Assembly (NCBI GenBank): GCA_947627405.1
Contig: CANQVY010000093.1
Location: 1-5,205, forward strand
From: an uncultured Bacilli bacterium
Lineage (GTDB): Bacteria > Bacillota_I > Bacilli_A > RF39 > UBA660
Reading direction: 5' to 3'
DNA: 5,205 bases
The notes below the pieces were generated by a model. The model had not been told where the DNA came from. It saw only the letters and a list, made by a program, of their open reading frames with translations, and ran no database searches. Positions 1-5,047 of the stretch are shown here, one piece after another; within the stretch, counting starts at the first letter, position 1, and each line of letters starts with the position of its first letter. Position numbers and translations under genes: made by a program.

Positions 1-911
1 CTACTCCTGTTGATTTTGCTTATAAAGTTCATACGAAAATAGGAGAAACGATGGTTGGGGCTTTAGTAAATGGTTCTATAGTAAGTTTGGATTATGAACT
101 TAAGAATAATGATATTGTTAAAATTAATACTTCTAAGACATCATCTGGTCCTTCAAAAGAATGGTTGAATTTTGTAAAATGTACACAAACTAAGAATAAG
201 ATAAAGAGTTTTTTTGTGAAAACAGAAAGAGAAATTTATATTGAACGAGGAAAAGAAACTTTAGAAAAAGAACTAAGAAAACAAAAGATTGCTTTCAATG
301 AATTTTTTAGCGAAGAAAATAAGAAAGTACTTATGGAAAAAGCAAAGACAGAAAGCATGGAAGATTTGTATTTACATATTGGAAATAATAAGTTTGCTCC
401 TAAAACAGTTATTAATTTTTTATATAGACAAGAAGAACAAGTTCCTATAAAACAAAAAGTGGTTGTAAAATCGGATGAATGTGATATTGTCGTAGAGGGG
501 ATTGACAATATCAAAGTAAATCTTGCGAATTGTTGTAATCCGATACCAGGCGATGATATTATAGGATATATTACCAAAGGCAATGGAATTTCTGTTCATA
601 GAAGATTATGTCCTAATGTAGCTATGCTTAATAAAAGAATTATTCATGTGGAATGGTATGAAAAAACGACGAAAAAATATATAGCTTCCTTAATGATATA
701 TACAAATATAAGCGATAATAAAGTTTTTGATCTTATACAAAAAGCATCACAAAATGATATTGTTGTTGAAAAAATAAATGCTCATACTAAAGATAATCAT
801 ACCGAATATGAGATAGATTGTTTTGTAAAAAATTTAGAGCATTTGAATAAATATCTTAATGATTTAAATCATTATACATATATTACCAATATTGAGAGGT
901 TGATTCGATGA
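1..911 (+). CDS. rel: RelA/SpoT-family (p)ppGpp synthetase/hydrolase, C-terminal part (5' truncated by window)
   Basis: The gene runs in from before the window. The first complete codon is at 3, and the visible 302 residues are the regulatory half of a long Rel protein that makes and/or degrades the stringent-response alarmone (p)ppGpp. The catalytic hydrolase and synthetase domains lie outside, so bifunctionality cannot be judged. Visible residues 1-45 are the TGS domain (TPVDFAYKVHTKIGE, then VNGSIVSLDYELKNNDIV). About 50-130 is the helical region with the family-typical SKEWLNFVK and NKIKSFF. About 155-207 is the zinc-finger-like/RIS region with NCCNPIPGDDIIGYITKG and SVHRRLCPN, keeping Cys177, Cys178, His199 and Cys203. 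About 215-302 is a divergent ACT domain. The ATG at 51 lies inside the TGS domain and is not the start. The stop TGA at 909-911 overlaps the ATG of dtd, the usual Firmicute neighbour, so the two are probably cotranscribed. The symbol is generic, because relA/spoT/rel cannot be told apart here. Confidence 0.94.
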   Translation, partial: TPVDFAYKVHTKIGETMVGALVNGSIVSLDYELKNNDIVKINTSKTSSGPSKEWLNFVKCTQTKNKIKSFFVKTEREIYIERGKETLEKELRKQKIAFNEFFSEENKKVLMEKAKTESMEDLYLHIGNNKFAPKTVINFLYRQEEQVPIKQKVVVKSDECDIVVEGIDNIKVNLANCCNPIPGDDIIGYITKGNGISVHRRLCPNVAMLNKRIIHVEWYEKTTKKYIASLMIYTNISDNKVFDLIQKASQNDIVVEKINAHTKDNHTEYEIDCFVKNLEHLNKYLNDLNHYTYITNIERLIR

Positions 912-1351
912 GAGTTGTTGTACAAAGAAGCAAGCAAGCAAGCGTTCAAGTAAATGATAAAACAATTGGTAAAATTGATTCAGGGATGGTTCTTTTGATT
1001 GGTTTTACACAAGGAGATGATGAAAAAATTATAGATTATATGGTGAAAAAAATCGTGAATCTAAGAATATTTGATGATGAAAAGGGTATAATGAATAAAA
1101 GCATATTAGAGACAAAACAGGAAATTTTATCTATTTCTCAATTTACTCTTTATGCAAATACAAAAAAGGGAAATCGACCCAGTTATATAAAAGCTTTAAA
1201 TGGAAAAGAAGCTAGTTATCTTTATGATCTTTTTAATCAAAAGTTAAGTCAATATGTAAAAGTAGAAACTGGAAAATTTGGTGCAAATATGAAAGTAAAT
1301 TTAGTAAATGATGGTCCTACGACAATTATTTTAGAAAAGGAGAATGTATGA
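908..1351 (+). CDS. dtd: D-aminoacyl-tRNA deacylase (DTD)
   Basis: This is a 147-residue protein, the normal full length for bacterial DTD. The enzyme hydrolyses D-amino acids (and, in the family, glycine mischarged on tRNA-Ala) from tRNA in the cytoplasm, so it acts in translation proofreading. It starts MRVVVQRSKQASVQV, as is typical of the family. It has the SQFTL motif (77-81), the KKGNRPSY segment (86-93), TGKFGANMKV (121-130) and the NDGPTT motif (134-139). In the family, SQxxL and the Gly-cisPro-containing NxGPxT loop form the active site across the dimer interface. The start ATG (908-910) overlaps the rel stop and has a GAGAGG ribosome binding site at 894-899. The stop TGA overlaps the start of the next gene. 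No truncation or missing key residue is visible. Confidence 0.97.
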   Translation: MRVVVQRSKQASVQVNDKTIGKIDSGMVLLIGFTQGDDEKIIDYMVKKIVNLRIFDDEKGIMNKSILETKQEILSISQFTLYANTKKGNRPSYIKALNGKEASYLYDLFNQKLSQYVKVETGKFGANMKVNLVNDGPTTIILEKENV

Positions 1352-2400
1352 AAAACAAATTAGATTATAGATTATTAAATACTTTGATTCTTGTTGGTAT
1401 TTTATATATATTAATTACCACGTATCCGATTTGGGGTGGTATAGTTAGTATGCTATTTCAAATGCTATTTCCTTTTTTATTATCTTTTGTTCTTGCTTAT
1501 GCTTTTTATCCTATTGTTAAAAAACTACAAAAGAAAAACATAAAGAAACCGATTGCTATTTTTATCGTAGTTGCGCTTATTCTTCTATTTACTGTTGGAT
1601 TGTGTTATTTAACCGTACCCCTTCTTTATGAACAGTTAATTTCTTTTACAAAATTAATTGGTAATTTCTTTAATCATATTTCAAATAAATTTAATGTTGA
1701 TTTAGGAATGTTAGAAAAAACAATTACAGATAATTTAAATTTAATTGTAAAAGATGTTTCAAAATATGTATCTAATGGTGCTATAAAGTTGATTTTTACA
1801 TCAATCAATATTATAACGAATACTTTGATAATTGCAATTTTATCCATTTATTTCTTAGTGTACATGGATAAAATTCGAATAAAAATTAAAGAATTTTTTA
1901 ATAAATTTAGTAAAAAAACTTATAATTATATCAAAGAAATGGATTATCAAATGACCCAATATTTTAGAGGATTGATCTTAGTTATAGTGGTTCAATTTTT
2001 TGAATATTGTCTCGCTTTTTTGATTATTGGACATCCAAACTGGTTATTGCTTGGTGTTTTAGCAAGTGTTACTACGGTTATTCCTTACTTTGGAGGAATT
2101 CTGGTCAATATTTTGGCTTTAATCATTGCTTCGGCTGTATCCACGCCTCTATTTATTGCAACAGCCGCTCTTGTTATTATTTGTCCTACACTGGATGGCT
2201 ATGTTATTTCACCTAAAATTTATGGAAAGACAAATAATGTAAATCCAATATGGATTATTGTTTCTGTAATTATAGGCGGTCAGATTGGTGGAATCATTGG
2301 TATTATCGTATCCCTTCCACTTTTCTTACTAATCCAAGGAACGGTTAAATATTATAAAGAGGACATAATTAAATATTTAAAAAAGGTAACAAATTGGTAA
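1348..2400 (+). CDS. AI-2E (PerM/YdiK)-family multi-pass membrane transporter
   Basis: A 350-residue integral membrane protein with the layout of the AI-2E transporter family. Hydrophobic segments lie at about 11-27, 31-57 and 68-90. A polar, partly helical loop at about 95-145 is followed by segments at about 146-172, 205-228, 231-263, 266-280 and 300-333. Family-like motifs are VIPYFGG (244-250) and DGYVISPKIYGK (283-294), followed by the Pro-300 region and a Gly-rich final helix (GGQIGGIIGII). Family members have been linked to autoinducer-2 export (TqsA) or Na+(Li+)/H+ antiport, and most have no known substrate, so none is assigned. The ATG overlaps the dtd stop by 4 nt and has AAGGAG at 1337-1342, 5 nt upstream, so it is probably the last, translationally coupled gene of the operon. 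The final codons are part of an intrinsic terminator stem. An overlapping +1-frame ORF inside it is not a gene. Confidence 0.9.
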   Translation: MKNKLDYRLLNTLILVGILYILITTYPIWGGIVSMLFQMLFPFLLSFVLAYAFYPIVKKLQKKNIKKPIAIFIVVALILLFTVGLCYLTVPLLYEQLISFTKLIGNFFNHISNKFNVDLGMLEKTITDNLNLIVKDVSKYVSNGAIKLIFTSINIITNTLIIAILSIYFLVYMDKIRIKIKEFFNKFSKKTYNYIKEMDYQMTQYFRGLILVIVVQFFEYCLAFLIIGHPNWLLLGVLASVTTVIPYFGGILVNILALIIASAVSTPLFIATAALVIICPTLDGYVISPKIYGKTNNVNPIWIIVSVIIGGQIGGIIGIIVSLPLFLLIQGTVKYYKEDIIKYLKKVTNW

Positions 2401-2416
2401 AAGGTTACCTTTTTTT
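2379..2416 (+). terminator. Intrinsic terminator of the rel-dtd-AI-2E operon
   Basis: AAAAAAGGTAAC (2379-2390) pairs perfectly with GTTACCTTTTTT (2404-2415). This gives a 12-bp stem with a 13-nt loop, and a T run at 2410-2416 forms the end of the right arm. The left arm lies within the last four codons of the AI-2E-family gene and the stop codon is in the loop. The A run on the other side could let it work in both directions. It separates the housekeeping operon from the downstream array. Confidence 0.88.
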
Positions 2417-2697
2417 ATATTTTAGACTATGATAAATGGTATAGAGAATCAATGCAGTATGAACATAGTAAATATTCTATAATAATATACACCAAAAATC
2501 TCAATGATCAATAAAAGGACTGATTGGAATATAAGCATAATTTAAAATGCAATTTTAATCATCAAAATGATGAAATTTATTCATTTTCAAAAACGTAATT
2601 AATAAATTATATAAAGTATAACAAACGTTTGTATTGTAAAGCTCTTCATCATTTAGAAAACATTTTATAGAAGAAACTATTTCAATAACAATTCCTA
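2417..2697. other. AT-rich intergenic spacer without a supported gene
   Basis: Stops occur in all frames at short intervals on the + strand. The longest open stretch on the - strand is 49 codons (2704 down to 2555); it has no ribosome binding site and no recognisable motifs. No tRNA, transposase or repeat related to the flanking array was recognised. The only structured element is a 12-bp perfect palindrome at 2621-2632. The spacer may be decayed sequence at the junction between the operon and the array, but that is inference. Confidence 0.6.
2621..2632. repeat. 12-bp perfect palindrome, possible operator
   Basis: ACAAACGTTTGT is a perfect dyad with no spacer, about 90 bp upstream of the -10 box of the first pentapeptide-repeat gene. 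It could be a binding site for a dimeric regulator, but it occurs once, has no matching copy before genes 2 and 3, and a 12-bp dyad can occur by chance in AT-rich DNA. Confidence 0.3.
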
Positions 2698-2727
2698 TTT
2701 GCATTTCTATACAAAAAAAGTTATAAT
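2698..2727 (+). promoter_or_regulatory. Promoter of pentapeptide-repeat gene 1
   Basis: A consensus -10 box TATAAT lies at 2722-2727. A weak -35 match TTTGCA at 2698-2703 lies 18 nt upstream (TTGCAT with 17 nt is an alternative). Transcription would start near 2734, only about 5 nt before the ribosome binding site, so the leader is about 20 nt. The segment from the A run at 2713 through the ribosome binding site is repeated almost exactly before the other two copies, which supports its being functional. Confidence 0.65.
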
Positions 2728-2956
2728 ATAAACCAATGAAGGAGGTTTTAAAGTGGCAAGAGAAGAATTAACAGGAAACGACAAATATGAATTAATAGAA
2801 TTATTGGTTCAAGAAATTGATCATAATAAAGAAAAAATAAAAGAAAGATTAAAATTAGATAACCAATTATTACAACAATTGATATCTTATAATATTAAAA
2901 AAATGGAACAATATTTAAAATATATAGATTTGAGTGAAATTGATTTTGATGGGATA
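2713..2956 (+). repeat. 5' conserved block, copy 1 of 3 (promoter to N-terminal domain)
   Basis: This block of 244 nt runs from the A7 run before the -10 box to codon 68. It aligns without gaps to 4175-4418 and, as far as the window goes, to 5008-5205. A 65-nt stretch (2858-2922) is identical to 4320-4384. The conservation covers both regulatory and coding DNA, so whole transcription units were duplicated. Confidence 0.88.
2739..2746 (+). promoter_or_regulatory. Strong ribosome binding site deciding the GTG start of gene 1
   Basis: AAGGAGGT matches the anti-Shine-Dalgarno sequence over 8 nt. AAGGAGG ends 7 nt before GTG at 2753. The same motif and spacing precede the GTG at 4215 and the ATG at 5048, which fixes the non-ATG starts of genes 1 and 2. 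Confidence 0.9.
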
Positions 2957-4135
2957 GATATAAGTGGTCTTAATTTAAGTGGAACAAATGCTAAGATAGA
3001 TCCACAAACAGTATATGAACAAAATTTAATAGGGACCAACTTAAAAGGCTTAGATTTAAAAGAGGCAGATTTTGAAGGTGTCGTAATTAGTGGAGCCAAT
3101 CTAGAAGATACCGGAGCAAGAATAAATCCTCAAGCAATACGTTACCAAAACCTAATGGGAACCAATTTAAAAGGTTTAGATTTAAGTCATGCCAATTTTA
3201 AATATGCTCAAATTTGGGGAGCAAACCTAGAAGCTACTGGAGCACATATAGATCCTCAAATGGTATGGAATAAAAATTTACGAAAGACCAATTTAAAAGG
3301 TTTAGATTTAAAAGATGCCGATTTTACTGGTGTTGCAATTAGTGGAGCCAATCTAGAAGATACCGGAGCAAGAATAAATCCTCAAACAGTATATAGTCAA
3401 AATTTAAATAGGACCAATTTAAAAGATTTAGATTTAAGTCATGCAAATTTTGATGATGTTGCAATTGTAAGAGCCAATCTAGAAGGAACAGGAGCCAAGA
3501 TAAATCCTCAAATGGTATGGAATGAAGATTTAACAGGGACTAATTTAAAAGGTTTAGATTTAAGAGATGCCGATTTTACTGATGCTATAATTGTGAGAGC
3601 CAATTTAGAAGAAACAGGAGCAAGAATCGATCCACAAACAGTAACGGATAAAGATTTAACAGGAACCAATTTAAAAGGTTTAGATTTAAGAAAAGCCAAT
3701 TTTAAAGGTGTTGTAATTTGTAGAGCCAATCTAGAAGAAACAGGAGTCAAGATAGATCCTCAAACGATATGGAATGAAGATTTAACAGGAACTAATTTAA
3801 AAGGATTAGATTTAAAAGATGCTAATTTTACTGATGTTGAAATTAATGGAGCCAATTTAGAAGATACCGGAGCCAAGATAGATCCACAAACGATAAGGGG
3901 AAAAAATTTAATAGGCACCAATTTAAAAGGATTAGATTTAAGAAAATCCAATTTTGATGATGTTGGGATTATGGGAGCCAATCTAGAAGATACAGGAGCC
4001 AAGATAGATTCACAAACGATAAGGGATAAAAATTTAGAAGGAACCAATTTAAAAGGATGTACGATTATAACTGATAAAACAACATACTATAATCGAAGTA
4101 AAAGAATGATAAAATCTTTATTTCAAAACAAATAA
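2753..4135 (+). CDS. Pentapeptide-repeat protein, long paralogue (8 full 42-aa repeats)
   Basis: A 460-residue protein with no signal peptide or membrane segment, so probably cytoplasmic. Residues 1-56 are a charged, helix-forming domain (LIELLVQEI, KEKIKERLKL, NQLLQQLISY), possibly a coiled-coil or dimerisation module. Residues 57-90 are a partial repeat, 91-426 are eight 42-residue repeats, and 427-460 are a cap and basic tail (SKRMIKSLFQNK). The unit is roughly [ND]LxGTNLKGLDLxxA[DN]F, then GANLExTGAxI, then [DN]PQxV. Leu/Phe/Ile lie every five residues except for one two-residue insertion, as expected for a right-handed quadrilateral beta-helix of the pentapeptide-repeat superfamily. The family includes gyrase-interacting DNA mimics (Qnr, MfpA) and many proteins of unknown role. 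Nothing here assigns a target. The GTG start is set by the ribosome binding site at 2739-2746 and by alignment with the paralogues. The fold is confident; the function is unknown. Confidence 0.9.
   Translation: MAREELTGNDKYELIELLVQEIDHNKEKIKERLKLDNQLLQQLISYNIKKMEQYLKYIDLSEIDFDGIDISGLNLSGTNAKIDPQTVYEQNLIGTNLKGLDLKEADFEGVVISGANLEDTGARINPQAIRYQNLMGTNLKGLDLSHANFKYAQIWGANLEATGAHIDPQMVWNKNLRKTNLKGLDLKDADFTGVAISGANLEDTGARINPQTVYSQNLNRTNLKDLDLSHANFDDVAIVRANLEGTGAKINPQMVWNEDLTGTNLKGLDLRDADFTDAIIVRANLEETGARIDPQTVTDKDLTGTNLKGLDLRKANFKGVVICRANLEETGVKIDPQTIWNEDLTGTNLKGLDLKDANFTDVEINGANLEDTGAKIDPQTIRGKNLIGTNLKGLDLRKSNFDDVGIMGANLEDTGAKIDSQTIRDKNLEGTNLKGCTIITDKTTYYNRSKRMIKSLFQNK
2921..3022 (+). repeat. Degenerate first repeat (positions 9-42 of the unit)
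   Basis: Residues 57-90 of gene 1 follow the same pattern of buried positions (Leu60, Phe65, Ile70, Leu75, then Ile82 and Val87, with the 7-residue step between 75 and 82). They lack the first eight residues of the unit and have diverged (GLNLSGTNAKIDPQTV). The same degenerate unit begins gene 2, so it predates their duplication and probably forms the N-terminal cap of the helix. Confidence 0.75.
3023..4030 (+). repeat. Eight tandem 126-bp coding repeats in gene 1
   Basis: The eight units encode exactly 42 residues each and start at 3023, 3149, 3275, 3401, 3527, 3653, 3779 and 3905, with no length variation. Every unit contains TNLK[GD]LDL, [AS][DN]F, ANLE and PQ or SQ at fixed positions. 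The most variable codons are unit positions 18-24 and 40-42. DNA similarity is high, including a 49-nt identical block shared by units 1 and 3 (3085-3133 and 3337-3385). Confidence 0.95.
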
Positions 4136-4214
4136 ATCTGCATGTTTGTTGATAAAGTTATAAATCTGTGAGATAAAAAAAGTTATAATATAAATCAATT
4201 AAGGAGGTTTTAAA
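4136..4214 (+). promoter_or_regulatory. Intergenic promoter region of pentapeptide-repeat gene 2
   Basis: A consensus -10 TATAAT lies at 4184-4189, preceded by an A7 run and followed by a short leader and AAGGAGGT at 4201-4208, 7 nt from GTG at 4215. No good -35 box sits 16-18 nt upstream (TAAATC at 4161-4166). A TTGATA lies at 4149-4154, too far from TATAAT (29 nt) and too near TATAAA at 4159. ATAAATCTG occurs twice (4132-4140, overlapping the gene 1 stop, and 4160-4168). No terminator hairpin was seen, so read-through from gene 1 is possible. Confidence 0.6.
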
Positions 4215-4418
4215 GTGTCAAGAGAAGAATTAAAAGACAAAGAAAAACACGAATTAATAGAATTATTAGTTCAAGAAATTAATCATAATAAAGAAAAAAT
4301 AAAAGAACGATTGAAATTGGATAACCAATTATTACAACAATTGATATCTTATAATATTAAAAAAATGGAACAATATTTAAAATACATAGATTTAAGTGAA
4401 ATTGATTTTGATGGGATA
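4175..4418 (+). repeat. 5' conserved block, copy 2 of 3
   Basis: This is the gap-free counterpart of 2713-2956. The first 20 nt (A7 run, GTTATAATATAAA) are identical to copy 1. Differences concentrate in codons 7-12, where the proteins also differ. Confidence 0.88.
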
Positions 4419-4955
4419 AATATAATTAGGCTTAATTTAAGTGAAACAAATGCCAAGATAGATCCACAAACAATATTGGCTAAAAATTTAACAGGTACCA
4501 ATTTAAAAGGCTTAGATTTAAGGAATGCTGATTTTACTGATGTTACAATTATAGGGGCCAATCTAGAGGGTACAGGAGCCCATATAGATCCTCAAATGGT
4601 ATGGGATAAAAATTTAGGTGGAACCAATTTAAAAGGCTTAGATTTAAAAAATGCTGATTTTGATTATGTTGCAATTTGGGGAGCCAATCTAGAAGATACA
4701 GGAGCAAGAATAGATCCCCAAACAGTATGCTTAAAAGAGTTAACAGAGACCAATTTAAAAGGTTTAGATTTAAAAGATGCGGATTTTACTGGTGTTGTAA
4801 TTAGTGGAGCCAATCTAGAAGATACCGGAGCCAAAATAGATCCACAAACGATATATGGAAATTTAATAGGCACCAATTTAAAAGGATGTACAATTATAGA
4901 AGGTTACTATGAGCAAAGTAAAAAGATGATTAAATCTTTATTTCAAAATAAATAA
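4215..4955 (+). CDS. Pentapeptide-repeat protein, short paralogue (3 repeats)
   Basis: A 246-residue cytoplasmic-type protein and close paralogue of the gene before it. Residues 1-56 are the same helical N-terminal domain, with a few substitutions near the start (SREELKDKEKHELIELLVQE). Residues 57-90 are the degenerate repeat, 91-132 and 133-174 are full 42-residue repeats, 175-215 is a 41-residue repeat, and 216-246 are the cap and basic tail (SKKMIKSLFQNK). The 214-residue size difference from the long paralogue is fully explained by five fewer repeats (210), one residue lost in the last repeat and three lost in the tail. The GTG start has AAGGAGG 7 nt upstream. The predicted fold is a shorter right-handed quadrilateral beta-helix. 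The function is unknown; if the two proteins share a partner through the conserved N-terminus, they would differ mainly in rod length. Confidence 0.9.
   Translation: MSREELKDKEKHELIELLVQEINHNKEKIKERLKLDNQLLQQLISYNIKKMEQYLKYIDLSEIDFDGINIIRLNLSETNAKIDPQTILAKNLTGTNLKGLDLRNADFTDVTIIGANLEGTGAHIDPQMVWDKNLGGTNLKGLDLKNADFDYVAIWGANLEDTGARIDPQTVCLKELTETNLKGLDLKDADFTGVVISGANLEDTGAKIDPQTIYGNLIGTNLKGCTIIEGYYEQSKKMIKSLFQNK
4485..4859 (+). repeat. Three tandem coding repeats in gene 2 (126, 126, 123 bp)
   Basis: The units start at 4485, 4611 and 4737 and follow the same 42-residue pattern as in gene 1. The third unit is one codon shorter: where gene 1 has GGGGAAAAAATTTA at its unit 7/8 junction, gene 2 has GGAAATTTA. 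This fits an in-frame loss of three A residues. Confidence 0.92.
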
Positions 4956-5047
4956 ATCTGCATATTTATTGATAAAGTGTAATTGTATAGTTATAAATCT
5001 GTAAGATGAAAATAGTTATAATATAAACCAATTAAGGAGGTTTTAGA
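4956..5047 (+). promoter_or_regulatory. Intergenic promoter region of pentapeptide-repeat gene 3
   Basis: This is the same cassette as before gene 2: -10 TATAAT at 5017-5022 and AAGGAGGT at 5034-5041, with AAGGAGG ending 7 nt before ATG at 5048. It is 13 nt longer than the gene 2 spacer, by an extra GTGTAATTGTATA-like stretch near 4978-4990. That places TTGATA (4969-4974) exactly 17 nt before TATAAA (4992-4997), a second and better-spaced promoter. ATAAATCTG is again duplicated (4952-4960 and 4993-5001). No terminator was seen. Confidence 0.6.

Noticed and set aside
236..583. 115-codon - strand open frame opposite the rel gene
   Set aside because: It is antisense to strongly conserved Rel domains and is a product of AT-rich codon bias.
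2007..2216. 69-codon + strand open frame inside the AI-2E-family gene
   Set aside because: It lies in another frame within a well-supported membrane protein and has no ribosome binding site.
2405..2515. Short + strand open frame after the terminator (contains DYDKWYRESMQYEHSKYS), considered as a decayed gene fragment
   Set aside because: It begins in the terminator, ends in a stop after about 30 residues, and resembles no family I can name. The evidence is too thin for a pseudogene call.
2555..2704. 49-codon open frame on the - strand in the spacer, starting ATG at 2704
   Set aside because: It has no ribosome binding site, no recognisable motif, and would be convergent with the operon. A frame of this length is expected by chance.
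3023..4859. Regular repeats considered as a CRISPR array
   Set aside because: The 126-bp period, continuous reading frame and protein-level conservation show coding repeats; there is no short repeat with unique spacers.
2887..4876. Five long open frames on the - strand across the pentapeptide repeats
   Set aside because: They repeat with the 126-bp period because they are antisense shadows of the sense repeats. They lack ribosome binding sites.
2753..4955. Assigning Qnr/MfpA-like quinolone resistance (gyrase protection)
   Set aside because: Pentapeptide repeats alone do not indicate this. The N-terminal helical domain, bulged 42-residue unit and tandem array differ from Qnr proteins, and no gyrase-binding loop can be recognised.
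4132..5001. Paired ATAAATCTG direct repeats in both array spacers considered as target-site duplications of an insertion
   Set aside because: They enclose only 19 and 32 nt with no terminal inverted repeats or transposase. They fit a duplicated spacer better than a mobile element.
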